From Nocardioides terrigena (GTDB lineage: Bacteria > Actinomycetota > Actinomycetes > Propionibacteriales > Nocardioidaceae): 64,000 nucleotides of DNA. The stretch spans positions 310,001 through 374,000 of the forward strand of contig NZ_PZYY01000001.1 of assembly GCF_003047265.1 (NCBI RefSeq). The letters run 5' to 3'. A program made the translations under genes and the position numbers. Of this stretch, positions 7,570 through 16,238 are shown in pieces. Each line of letters starts with the position of its first letter. The stretch's first letter is position 1. Below the pieces are notes generated by a model. That model ran no database searches, had not been told where the DNA came from, and saw only the letters and a list, made by a program, of their open reading frames with translations.

Positions 7570-9155
7570 ACCCGTCGACCGCCCTGTCCCGCGACGTCGT
7601 CACCGCGCTGCTCGCGGCGGGGGTGCGCGAGGTCGTCCTCTGCCCCGGCTCGCGCAACGCACCGCTGTCCTTCGCGGTCCACGACGCGGCCCGGGCCGAC
7701 CTGCTGCGCCTGCACACCCGGGTCGACGAGCGCACTGCCGGCTTCCTCGCGCTCGGGCTCACCAAGGTGGGCGCCCGCGCGGCCGTCGTGTGCACCTCCG
7801 GGACGGCCGTGGCCAACCTCCTGCCCGCCGTCATGGAGTCCGCCCACTCCGGCCTCGACCTGGTCGTCGTCACCGCCGACCGGCCGGCGCGGATGCGCGG
7901 CACCGGCGCCAACCAGACCACCGACCAGGTGGGGGTCTTCGGCGCCTTCGCCCCGACGACCGTCCTGCAGGCGGGCGGCCCGGCCGTCGGCGACGTGCTG
8001 TCGGCCACCGGCGGGCCGGTCCACCTCAACGTCCACCTCGACGAGCCGCTGCTCCCCGATGGTCCGTGGACCGACGTGGCCGCCGACTCCTGGGCCATGT
8101 CGTGGGACGACCGCGCCGAGCCCGTCGAGCTCCCGTCCGGTCCACGCACCGTCGTGGTGGCCGGCGACGACGCGGGCCCGCCCGCGCGGGTGCTCGCCCA
8201 GGACGCCGGCTGGCCGCTGCTGGCCGAGCCGACCAGCGGCTCGCGCACCGGCGACCACGCCATCCGCACCTACCGCCTGCTGCTGGGCAGCGACCTGGGC
8301 GACCGCGTCGAGCGGGTCGTCGTGGCCGGGCACCCGACGCTGTCCCGCCCCGTCACCCGGTTGCTCGGCCGCGACGACGTCGAGGTCGTCTCGATGCGCT
8401 CGCGGGGCATCTGGTCGGCGCGACCGTTCGCGGTCAGCCAGGAGGCCGACCGGTACGCCGCCGCGGCCGGCGACCCCGCCTGGCTGGACGAGTGGCGCGA
8501 GGCCGACCGGTCGGTGGGCCGCCAGCTCGACCGGCTGCTCGCCGCGGAGCCCGACCTCACACCGTACGAGGTCGCGGGTGCGGTGAGCCGCGCACTGCCG
8601 CCCGGAGGGCTGCTGCACGTCGGTGCCTCCAGCCCGATCCGCGACCTGGACCTGATGGTGGCGCGCTACGCCGTCGGCGACCGGCGCAAGGTGATCGCCA
8701 ACCGTGGTCTCGCCGGGATCGACGGCACGGTGTCGACCGCGATCGGTGCCGCGCTGGGCCGCCCCCGCAGCACCCGGGCCCTGGCGCTCATGGGCGACGT
8801 GACCTTCGTGCACGACATGACCGGACTGGTGCTCGGTCCCCGCGAGCAGCACCCCGACCTCACGGTCGTGGTCGTCAACGACAACGGCGGATCGATCTTC
8901 AGCATGCTGGAGCAGGGCGCCGACGAGCACCGCGACGCCTTCGACACCCTCTTCGGGACGCCGCACGACGTCGACCTGGCGAGCCTCTGCGCGGCCACCC
9001 GCACCCCGCACCTGCGGGTGACGAGCCTGCCCGAGCTCGAGCAGGCGCTGGCGTCGCCCAACGGCGGCATCGAGGTGGTCGAGGCCGTCGTGCGCCGCGA
9101 CAACCGGCGCGACCTCGACGCCCGGATCAGGGCGCTCCGGCCGGGATCTCGCTGA
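7566..9155 (+). CDS. menD: 2-succinyl-5-enolpyruvyl-6-hydroxy-3-cyclohexene-1-carboxylate synthase (SEPHCHC synthase)
   Basis: This thiamine-diphosphate enzyme joins isochorismate and 2-oxoglutarate in the first committed step of the classical menaquinone route. It is 529 residues from GTG 7566. The N-terminal pyrimidine domain contains LCPGSRNAPLSFAV and the catalytic glutamate region RVDERTAGFLALGL; the C-terminal ThDP/Mg site is GDVTFVHDMTGL followed by VVNDNGGSIF. It ends GSR with a TGA at 9155 and overlaps the tail of the convergent membrane-protein gene by 29 bp. menB and menH, needed after this set, are not visible in the window. Confidence 0.94.
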   Translation: MNPSTALSRDVVTALLAAGVREVVLCPGSRNAPLSFAVHDAARADLLRLHTRVDERTAGFLALGLTKVGARAAVVCTSGTAVANLLPAVMESAHSGLDLVVVTADRPARMRGTGANQTTDQVGVFGAFAPTTVLQAGGPAVGDVLSATGGPVHLNVHLDEPLLPDGPWTDVAADSWAMSWDDRAEPVELPSGPRTVVVAGDDAGPPARVLAQDAGWPLLAEPTSGSRTGDHAIRTYRLLLGSDLGDRVERVVVAGHPTLSRPVTRLLGRDDVEVVSMRSRGIWSARPFAVSQEADRYAAAAGDPAWLDEWREADRSVGRQLDRLLAAEPDLTPYEVAGAVSRALPPGGLLHVGASSPIRDLDLMVARYAVGDRRKVIANRGLAGIDGTVSTAIGAALGRPRSTRALALMGDVTFVHDMTGLVLGPREQHPDLTVVVVNDNGGSIFSMLEQGADEHRDAFDTLFGTPHDVDLASLCAATRTPHLRVTSLPELEQALASPNGGIEVVEAVVRRDNRRDLDARIRALRPGSR

Positions 9156-10749
9156 ACGTCGTCCCCAGCAGCGTCGGCGGACCGTCGTCCGGCAGGTGCA
9201 CCAGGCCGACCGCGAGCTCGTCGACCACCAGCACGCCCCCCTCCCCGGCACGGAGCCGGGTATAGGGCGGGTTCCACCGCACCGCCAGGTCGGGACGGCC
9301 GCGCAGCCGGGTCGTGACCCGCAGCGCCACGACGGCGAGGTGGCCGTCCGCGACGGCCACGACCCGCACCGGGGCGCCCTCGGCCCTCGTCCCGACCTCC
9401 CAGCCGCGGAAGATCGCCCGCGAGCCCAGGTCGGCCATCGCCCGGCGCCACGCCCGCGACGCCTCGTCGACCCGCAGGCCGTCCTCGGTGCCGCCCTCGA
9501 GGAACGCGGCCCAGGCGCCCCGTGCCCCGGTCGCCGCCTCGCGGACCCCGCGGCCGGGGAGCGTCGTGGGTCGCCCCGACCGCGGCAGGTCGCCGGTGAC
9601 CTCGGTCCGGGCCTCCATCAGCCAGGGGGAGGTCACCGAGTCGCGGACCATCACGTGCACCTCGGGGTCGGCGCCGCGGGCGCGCGCCGCCACCAGCGCC
9701 CACATGGGGTAGGCGTCGAACCGCGCGGCGTAGACCCGCAGCCCGGTGTGCGCGGTCGCCTGCCCGTGCCCGAGCCCCAGGGTGCGCCGGGCCGCCGTCT
9801 CGTAGCGGTCCACGGCCAGCGCCAGCCCGCGGTCGGCGGCGCGCCACGGGCTCTCGCGGTACGCCGGCGGACCGGCCCGCCGGACCGCCCGCGCCCGCCG
9901 CTCGTCGTACGACGCGTAGAGCGCCGGGAGGTCGTCCTCGGTGAGCGACACCTTGGTCCGGGCGAGGGTGGCGGCCTCCTGGGTCGACGGCTCCGGGAGC
10001 CGGCAGCCGCTCGCGAGGAGCACGACGGCGAGGGTGGCGGCGAGGGCGGCGGCCGAGGTGGGGGCGCGGCGTCCGGGGCGGGCGGCCTTGCGGGCGCCCG
10101 GGCGGCGGACGGGCGCCGGCTCCACGGGGTCGGCGGGGTCGGGCGCCTGGCCCCGCGAGGGCCGGGGGCGTCGGGGGCGTCGGGGACGCAGCAGCTCGAC
10201 GGCGAGGACCAGCAGCAGCAGCCCGGCACCCGCGACGCCCAGCGCGGCGAGGTAGGCCCCCTCGACCGTCACGCCGAAGGACACCGTCGTCGGGCCGGTG
10301 CCGCCGAGCGGGGCGATCACCCACTGCGCGGCCGAGGTGCTGCGGTCGAGCGCCAGCTCCTGCGGCCCGGTGCCGGTCATCTCGCGGGTCCAGAAGTCGG
10401 CGTCCTCGGGGTGCCGCGGAGCCCCCCGGCCCGCGTCCTCGGCGACCACGCCGTCGAGCGTGACGCCCTCGAGCCGCACGCGCGTGGAGCGGCCGACGAA
10501 GTCGGCCACGTCGACCGGGTGCGCGGTGCCGATGAACACGCCGTCCGGCGCCTGGGCGCGCAGGGTCACCGTCACGCCGTCCCACGCCAGCAGGTCCGGT
10601 GCGGTGAGGACCGGACGCCCGTCGGCGCCGAGCGCGGCCGGGCGGTTGAAGACGGTGTCGTCGGAGCCGACGTACGCCGCCGCAGCGGCCCCGGCGAGGA
10701 GGCACGCCAGCCCGACGAGGGCCAGCAGCATCCTCCCGAGTCGTCGCAC
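9127..10749 (-). CDS. Membrane protein of unknown function with an internal lipobox-like segment
   Basis: I do not recognise this 540-residue protein (GTG start at 10749). It has an N-terminal signal anchor (residues about 7-26), an extracytoplasmic first domain, a second helix (AYLAALGVAGAGLLLLVLAV, around 165-185), a basic proline/arginine-rich linker, then a third hydrophobic segment ending LLASGC (about 233-250) that looks exactly like a lipoprotein signal, and a long soluble C-terminal domain with a TIM44/NTF2-like feel (RWNPPYTRLRAGEGGVLVVDEL). It may be a fusion of a membrane protein and a lipoprotein. It is convergent with menD and divergent from the antiporter. Confidence 0.7.
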   Translation of the reverse strand: MRRLGRMLLALVGLACLLAGAAAAAYVGSDDTVFNRPAALGADGRPVLTAPDLLAWDGVTVTLRAQAPDGVFIGTAHPVDVADFVGRSTRVRLEGVTLDGVVAEDAGRGAPRHPEDADFWTREMTGTGPQELALDRSTSAAQWVIAPLGGTGPTTVSFGVTVEGAYLAALGVAGAGLLLLVLAVELLRPRRPRRPRPSRGQAPDPADPVEPAPVRRPGARKAARPGRRAPTSAAALAATLAVVLLASGCRLPEPSTQEAATLARTKVSLTEDDLPALYASYDERRARAVRRAGPPAYRESPWRAADRGLALAVDRYETAARRTLGLGHGQATAHTGLRVYAARFDAYPMWALVAARARGADPEVHVMVRDSVTSPWLMEARTEVTGDLPRSGRPTTLPGRGVREAATGARGAWAAFLEGGTEDGLRVDEASRAWRRAMADLGSRAIFRGWEVGTRAEGAPVRVVAVADGHLAVVALRVTTRLRGRPDLAVRWNPPYTRLRAGEGGVLVVDELAVGLVHLPDDGPPTLLGTTFSEIPAGAP

Positions 10750-10841
10750 CCGCAGATCATCCCAGCCGCCCGGTGGGGCCCGGACCCCGCGGCCCGCGGA
10801 CGCGCGGCGACCGTGCGTCGTACTCCTGCCAGACTCTGCGG

Positions 10842-12716
10842 GTGGAGATCGCCCTCTTCCTCGTCGCCCTCGTCGTCGTGGTCCTCGCCGGCACGGCGCT
10901 GGCCGACCGCTTCGACCTGCCCGCCCCGCTGCTGCTTATCCTGGTCGGCGTCGCCGGGACCTACCTGCCGTTCGTGCCGGAGGTCCGCCTCGAGGCCGAG
11001 GTGGTGCTGCTGGGCTTCCTGCCGCCGCTGCTGTACGCCGCCGCGCTGCAGACGTCGCTGGTCGACTTCAACGCCAACCGGCGCCCGATCCTGCTGCTCT
11101 CGGTCGGGCTGGTGCTCTTCACGGCGTTCGGGGTCGGTGCGGTCGTGCACTGGATGGTGCCGGCGATCTCCTGGCCGCTGGCCATCGCCGTGGGCGCGGT
11201 CGTGGCGCCGCCCGACGCGGTGGCGGCGACCGCGATCGCCCGCAAGATCGGGCTGCCACGACGGATCGTCACCATCCTCGAGGGCGAGTCGCTGCTCAAC
11301 GACGCGACCGCCCTGGTCACCCTGCGCACCGCGCTGGCGGCCAGCTCGGTCGGCGTGGAGGCCCTCGACGTGGGCCTGGACTTCCTGTGGGCCTCCGTCG
11401 GCGGTGCCGCGCTCGGCTTCCTGGTCTTCGTCGTGGTGGCCAAGGTCCGCCTGCTCGTCACCGACCCGCTGATGGACACCGCGATCTCGCTGGTCACGCC
11501 GTTCGCGGCCTACCTCCTGGCCGAGGAGCTGCACTCCTCGGGCGTCATCTCCGTCGTGGTGACCGGCCTGCTGCTCGGGCACAAGGCGCCGGTCATCCAG
11601 ACCGCGCAGTCGCGGATCGCGGAGCGCATCAACTGGCGGACCATCGCCTTCCTCCTGGAGAACACCGTCTTCCTGCTCATCGGCCTCCAGGCCCGCTGGA
11701 TCCTCGAGGGGGTCGCGGAGAGCGAGCTCTCCCCGCGGCTCATCACCGCCGTGTGCGGAGCGGCGCTGCTGACCACGGTGGTGCTGCGGATGGTCTGGGT
11801 GTTCGCGGCGCGCTACCTGCTGGTCCGGCCCGGCCCGGACCCGGACAGCGGCCAGCTGCCGCCGTGGCAGTACAGCTTCGTCCTCGGCTGGGCCGGCATG
11901 CGCGGCGTGGTGACGCTGGCGGCGGCCTTCGTCATCCCCGAGGAGACCGAGCACCGCGAGGTGCTGCTGCTCATCGCCTTCACGGTGGTGGCCGGCACCC
12001 TCTTCCTCCAGGGCCTCACCCTGCCGTGGGTGGCCCGCACCCTGCGGGTGCCGTCACCCGACCCGCTGGACGACGCCCTGGCCCGGGCGTCGGTGCTGCA
12101 GCAGGCGTCCAAGGCCGGCTTCAAGGCACTCGAGCGGATGGAGACCGACGACCCGCACGGTGTCCTCGACCAGATCCGGCAGCGGGTCGAGCAGCGCAAC
12201 TTCGCCGCCTGGGAGCGGCTGTCCACGACCGCCGGGCAGGAGTCGCCCAGCGACCTCTACGCGCGGGTCCGCGTCGCGATGATCGGCGCCGAGCGGGAGC
12301 GGGTGCTCGAGATCCGCAACACGGGCACCGTGGCCAGCGACGTCATCCGCGACGTGCTCGCCGTGCTCGACGTCGAGGAGTCGATGCTCGACGTCGCGCT
12401 CGGCGACGAGGACGACCGCGACGAGGCCCGCAACGCCCGGGTGCGGCGCGGGGACACCTGCGACCACCTCGACGAGACGCCCGCCCGACCTCCCGCGTCG
12501 GCCGACGACGGGCTGGTGTGCGAGGAGTGCCTCGCCGCCGGGGTGCACTGGGTCTCGCTGCGCCGCTGCCTCACCTGCGGGCAGGTGGCCTGCTGCGACT
12601 CCTCGCCCTTCCGGCACGCCACCGAGCACTTCCACGAGACCACGCACCCGGTCATGCAGTCGGCCCAGCCCGGCGAGGACTGGCGCTGGTGCTACGTGCA
12701 CCACCTCACCGGCTGA
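10842..12716 (+). CDS. CPA1-family Na+/H+ antiporter with C-terminal UBP-type zinc finger
   Basis: The product is 624 residues from GTG 10842 (VEIALFLVALVVVVLAG). Twelve or so hydrophobic helices fill residues 1-405; CPA1 hallmarks are VAPPDAVAATAIARKIGLP (the ion-binding Asp) and LEGESLLNDATALV. A soluble helical region (about 410-530) follows. The last 88 residues carry Cys/His spacing of a UBP zinc finger: C540-x-H542, C560xxC563, C576xxC579, C584, then H592, H596, H598 and H602, with the WVSLRRCLTCGQVACCDSSPFRHATEHF core. In eukaryotes this fold binds the free ubiquitin C-terminus; in bacteria the ligand is unknown. The exchange reaction is family inference. Confidence 0.9.
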   Translation: MEIALFLVALVVVVLAGTALADRFDLPAPLLLILVGVAGTYLPFVPEVRLEAEVVLLGFLPPLLYAAALQTSLVDFNANRRPILLLSVGLVLFTAFGVGAVVHWMVPAISWPLAIAVGAVVAPPDAVAATAIARKIGLPRRIVTILEGESLLNDATALVTLRTALAASSVGVEALDVGLDFLWASVGGAALGFLVFVVVAKVRLLVTDPLMDTAISLVTPFAAYLLAEELHSSGVISVVVTGLLLGHKAPVIQTAQSRIAERINWRTIAFLLENTVFLLIGLQARWILEGVAESELSPRLITAVCGAALLTTVVLRMVWVFAARYLLVRPGPDPDSGQLPPWQYSFVLGWAGMRGVVTLAAAFVIPEETEHREVLLLIAFTVVAGTLFLQGLTLPWVARTLRVPSPDPLDDALARASVLQQASKAGFKALERMETDDPHGVLDQIRQRVEQRNFAAWERLSTTAGQESPSDLYARVRVAMIGAERERVLEIRNTGTVASDVIRDVLAVLDVEESMLDVALGDEDDRDEARNARVRRGDTCDHLDETPARPPASADDGLVCEECLAAGVHWVSLRRCLTCGQVACCDSSPFRHATEHFHETTHPVMQSAQPGEDWRWCYVHHLTG

Positions 12717-12804
12717 GACCGCACTGCGGCCCCCGGCGGTGCGCCCCACGGCGGCGCGACCCCGGCGCCCGGGCGGCGTATTGCGCGGCGTGGGGTGAAA
12801 TGCG

Positions 12805-12842
12805 ACGACGCGCCGTCCCGCCGGAGCGGGACGACGCGTCGT
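12805..12842. terminator. Bidirectional hairpin between convergent genes
   Basis: A stem of 16 pairs with one mismatch (C12813/A12834) and a four-base loop: ACGACGCG-C-CGTCCCGC pairs with GCGGGACG-A-CGCGTCGT. It lies between the convergent antiporter and GH16 genes. There is no U-tract, as is common in high-GC actinobacteria. The rest of 12717-12874 shows nothing else. Confidence 0.65.
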
Positions 12843-12874
12843 ACGTCGTGCGGAGTGGCCTTGCGGCCGGTCGA

Positions 12875-14092
12875 TCAGGCCTGCCAGACCCGGATCCAGT
12901 CGACGGTCATCGACTGCGGGAGCTTGCTGTCCTTGACGATCTTGGAGATCTCGTAGTCGGACGCGAGCATGCTCAGGATCGGGTACTGCGGCTGGCCGGA
13001 GACGCCGACCTTGGTGCGGTAGGTCTCCTTGCCGTCGATCCGGAAGATGTAGACGTTGGGTGTCCACTCCACCGAGAAGACGTGGAAGTTCTTGGACCAG
13101 CCGTCCTTCTTGTTCTTGAGGAACGAGCGCGAGTCCTTGATCCACGAGCCGGTCTTGACGCCCTGGCCCTTCTTGTTCTTCGAGTAGACGAAGGACGTCA
13201 GGCCACCCTCGGGGTGCTTGTCGCCGAAGTACTCGATGACGTCGATCTCGGCACCGGTCAGGCGCGGGTCGGTGGCACCGTCCACGCTCACCTCGGGCTG
13301 CATCCAGAACGCGCCGTGCTGGCCGCGGCTCTTCTGGAACTTGATGCGGGCGGCCGCGAAGCCGTACTTGAACGAGAACGCGTCCTGGGTGCCGATGTGG
13401 CCGTTGAGACGGTAGGCGAACTTGCCGGTGGACTTGCCGTCCTTCTTGGCGTTGCACTTCTCCGAGCGGCTCGGGTCCTTGATGACGCTCAGGCGGGCGG
13501 TGCCGCCGCCGACGGACACGGCGCGCGGGTCACCCTTGGAGCAGGCGCGCAGGCTCTGGGGCTCGTAGGTGCCGCCGCGGTGGTTCCAGACCGGGCCCAG
13601 CGTGCTGCCGGAGAACTCGTCGGTCCAGGTGGGGGTCATCCAGCGGGAGGTGCTGACCGACTTGCTCTTGCCGGCCTTGGAGCCCTTGAAGGCCATCGCC
13701 TGGGCGCGGTAGGTCAGCGCCTGGCCGCCCTTGGAGATCGGCGCACCGAACTCGGCGCGACCCTTCTTGTTGACCTTGGTCTTCTTGACCGTCTTCCACT
13801 TGTTGCCCTTCTTGACCTGCAGGGCAACGGTGCGACCGGGCTTGCCCGGCTTGACGGTGGCGGTCAGGCCGGCCTGGGCCGATCCGGCCGACGCGGGGCG
13901 CTTGCCCTGGCCGACGATCTGGGGCAGGGCCACCAGGCTGACGCGGGTCTTCTTGGCCCGACGCTCGCTGACGGAGGTCGAGATGGAGTCGGAGGTGTCG
14001 GCACTCGACGAGCTGGTCTGCGTGACCAGGATCATCGAGGCGGGCATCAGCAGCGCGAGCAGGCTTCCTGCGAGGGCGCGGCGTCCAGACAT
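12875..14092 (-). CDS. Secreted glycoside hydrolase family 16 (endo-beta-glucanase/laminarinase type)
   Basis: The precursor is 405 residues. The signal peptide covers about residues 1-31 (MSGRRALAGSLLALLMPASM). A small beta-sandwich module rich in lysine follows (about 70-148, GKPGRTVALQVKKGNKWKTVKK), then the GH16 jelly-roll (about 155-405). The catalytic motif E-x-D-x-x-E is present as E282-I-D284-V-I-E287, with the WMQPE and TVDWIRVWQ elements expected of the family. ATG 14092 has a GAGAG site; ATG 14104 adds four residues. It likely cleaves beta-1,3- or mixed beta-glucans outside the cell; exact specificity is not readable. Confidence 0.9.
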   Translation of the reverse strand: MSGRRALAGSLLALLMPASMILVTQTSSSSADTSDSISTSVSERRAKKTRVSLVALPQIVGQGKRPASAGSAQAGLTATVKPGKPGRTVALQVKKGNKWKTVKKTKVNKKGRAEFGAPISKGGQALTYRAQAMAFKGSKAGKSKSVSTSRWMTPTWTDEFSGSTLGPVWNHRGGTYEPQSLRACSKGDPRAVSVGGGTARLSVIKDPSRSEKCNAKKDGKSTGKFAYRLNGHIGTQDAFSFKYGFAAARIKFQKSRGQHGAFWMQPEVSVDGATDPRLTGAEIDVIEYFGDKHPEGGLTSFVYSKNKKGQGVKTGSWIKDSRSFLKNKKDGWSKNFHVFSVEWTPNVYIFRIDGKETYRTKVGVSGQPQYPILSMLASDYEISKIVKDSKLPQSMTVDWIRVWQA

Positions 14093-14240
14093 GAGTTCTC
14101 TCATTCGATCGGGTGCGGTTGACGTTCCCCCACTGCACTCGAGGGCGAGCACACCTTAACTTCCAGGACCTGATCCTCCGCATCGAACGGCGGAGTCGGA
14201 CGGGGATGACCGGATTCCGGGACCGGCCTACTGTGGCGGG

Positions 14241-14882
14241 ATGCGGATCACGAAGTTCGGCCACGCGTGTGTGCGCATCGAGCACGACGTGGCCGCCGTC
14301 GTCCTCGATCCGGGGGTCTTCAGCGAGGCGGAGGCGCTCGACGGGGCCACCGCCGTGCTCATCACCCACGAGCACGCCGACCACGTCCACCCCGACCTGC
14401 TGCGCCGCTCCGACGCCCCGATCTGGACGATCGAGGCGGTGGCCCGGCTGCTGCGCGAGCAGGCGCCCGACGTCGCCGAACGCGTCACCGTCGTGCGCCC
14501 CGGCGACCGTCTCGACGTGTCCGGAATGCCGGTCGAGGTGGTGGGGGAGAAGCACGCGGTCATCCACCCCGACTACGACCGCTTCGACAACTCCGGTTAT
14601 CTCCTGACCGTCGGTCCGGACGCCGTCTACCACCCCGGCGACGCCCTCACGGCGCCCGGACGGACCGTCGACGTGCTCCTCGCGCCGGTGAGCGCGCCCT
14701 GGCTCAAGGTGAGCGAGGCCGTGGACTTCGTCCGCGAGGTCGGGGCGCCGCGCTCGCTGGGGATCCACGACCGGGTCTACAGCGACATCGGGCTCGACAT
14801 GGTCGCCTCCCACATGGGCAACCTGTTGCCGGAGGGGCAGGAGTTCGTACGCCGCCAGCCCGGCGAGGACCTGGACCTGTAG
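14241..14882 (+). CDS. Metallo-beta-lactamase-fold metal-dependent hydrolase (UlaG-like)
   Basis: The product is 213 residues starting MRITKFGHACVRIEHD. The metal-binding motif is TEHADH-type: ITHEHADHVHPD (about residues 40-51), with further ligands in YHPGDAL (about 130) and GIHDRVYSD (about 173). The opening GHACVRIE is characteristic of the UlaG/UPF0173 branch of small MBL-fold proteins (lactonases, phosphodiesterases and others), so the substrate is open. It is monocistronic: the upstream gene is divergent and menF converges 12 bp after its stop. Confidence 0.85.
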   Translation: MRITKFGHACVRIEHDVAAVVLDPGVFSEAEALDGATAVLITHEHADHVHPDLLRRSDAPIWTIEAVARLLREQAPDVAERVTVVRPGDRLDVSGMPVEVVGEKHAVIHPDYDRFDNSGYLLTVGPDAVYHPGDALTAPGRTVDVLLAPVSAPWLKVSEAVDFVREVGAPRSLGIHDRVYSDIGLDMVASHMGNLLPEGQEFVRRQPGEDLDL

Positions 14883-14894
14883 GGCCCGGACGAC

Positions 14895-16178
14895 TCAGAT
14901 CTCGCCCGAGAGGGCGTCGCGGACCGGGACGAACTTCGCCTGGGACTCGGCCAGCTCGGCCTCCGGGTCGGAGCTGCCGACCACGCCGCAGCCGGCGAAG
15001 AGCCGCACCGTCGAGCCCTGCACCAGCGCCGAGCGCAGCGCGATGCCCCACTCGCCGTCGCCGGTGGCGTCGATCCAGCCGACCGGGCCGGCGTAGCGGT
15101 CGCGCTCCATGCCCTCGATCTCGCCGATTAGCGCGACGGCCTCCGGGGTCGGGGTCCCGCCCACCGCGGCGGACGGGTGCAGGGCCTCGGCGAGCTGGAG
15201 TGAGGACACCGTGGCCGCGTCGTGCACGACCCCGGCCACGTCGGTGGCGAGGTGCATGACGTTGGGCAGGTGCAGGACGAAGGGGGCCTCGGGCACGTTC
15301 ATCGACGAGCAGTGCGGCTCGAGGGCGTCGGCGACCGAGCGGACGGCGTACTCGTGCTCCTCGAGGTCCTTCGACGAGCGGGCCAGCGTCGCGGCCAGCG
15401 CGAGGTCGCGCTCGTCGTCGCCCGTGCGCCGGATGGTCCCGGCGAGCACGCGGGACGTGACGAGGCCGCGCTCGCGGCGCACCAGCATCTCGGGCGTGGC
15501 GCCGAAGAGACCGTCGACGTGGAAGGTCCAGCACATGGCGTAGTCGACGGCGAGGCGGTGCAGCGGCCACCGCACGTCGATCGGCTCGGCGCAGGTGGCG
15601 ATCAGGTCACGGGCGAGCACGACCTTCTCCAGGGCGCCGGCGTCGATCCGGGAGACGGCGTCGGCGACGACGCTCATCCAGGCCTCCCCGTTGAGGGCGC
15701 CGTCGGCGAAGCTCAACCCGACCGGGGCCGCCGGGACGTCGGCCGGCGCGACCCGAGGCGCCTCGGCGAGAGGGGAGTCGCCGACGGTGGTGATCCAGGC
15801 TCGGTCGCCGCGTCGACCCAGCACCACCCGGGGGACGACAAGCACCGAGTCGCCGGGGTCGTCGGCGAAGCCGAAGGAGCCGAACGCGACCAGTCCGGTG
15901 CCGGGCTCGACCATCTCGTCGAGGACGTCGGCGCGGGCGGTGGTCTCGGCCCACCACTTGTCGGCGTCGCTGAAGCGGGCGGTGCCGCTGGTGCGGACCT
16001 GGGCCGCGACGCCCCAGCCGACGAGGCCCTCGCCGTTGCGCAACCACGTCACCGGCGCGTCGGCGGGCAACAGGTCCAGCAGGCGGGTGGTGGCAGGGTC
16101 CCCGAGATCGACCGCGGTCGTCCGCACCACGAGGGGGCTGGACGCGGTCGTCACGGGGGTGGTCGCCGCACTCGTCAC
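14895..16178 (-). CDS. menF: Isochorismate synthase
   Basis: This chorismate-binding enzyme is 427 residues from GTG 16178 (VTSAATTPVTTASSPLV). It isomerises chorismate to isochorismate, the substrate of MenD. Family features are the general-base lysine in LEKVVLARDL, the LAGTIRRTGDDERD loop, KDLEEHEYAV with the catalytic/metal-binding Glu, LHPSAAVGGTP and the C-terminal YAGPVGWID and RLFAGCGVVGSSDPEAEL segments. An entC-type siderophore role is possible, but no siderophore genes are nearby and six other menaquinone-pathway genes are, so menF is preferred. It converges with the MBL hydrolase gene. Confidence 0.88.
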   Translation of the reverse strand: MTSAATTPVTTASSPLVVRTTAVDLGDPATTRLLDLLPADAPVTWLRNGEGLVGWGVAAQVRTSGTARFSDADKWWAETTARADVLDEMVEPGTGLVAFGSFGFADDPGDSVLVVPRVVLGRRGDRAWITTVGDSPLAEAPRVAPADVPAAPVGLSFADGALNGEAWMSVVADAVSRIDAGALEKVVLARDLIATCAEPIDVRWPLHRLAVDYAMCWTFHVDGLFGATPEMLVRRERGLVTSRVLAGTIRRTGDDERDLALAATLARSSKDLEEHEYAVRSVADALEPHCSSMNVPEAPFVLHLPNVMHLATDVAGVVHDAATVSSLQLAEALHPSAAVGGTPTPEAVALIGEIEGMERDRYAGPVGWIDATGDGEWGIALRSALVQGSTVRLFAGCGVVGSSDPEAELAESQAKFVPVRDALSGEI

Positions 16179-16238
16179 GTCCCGGAGCCTACTGCGACGG
16201 GCCCCGCGAGCCCGAGCCACCACGGATGACCGGCGCCG

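Noticed and set aside
10298..14122. A 1274-codon plus-strand open frame
   Set aside because: It crosses the antiporter and the GH16 gene in the wrong frame or strand, has arginine/glycine/alanine-rich low-complexity translation and no domain; it is a high-GC shadow.
14895..16178. Isochorismate synthase as a siderophore gene (entC-like)
   Set aside because: No siderophore synthase or transport genes are near, and six other menaquinone-pathway genes are.
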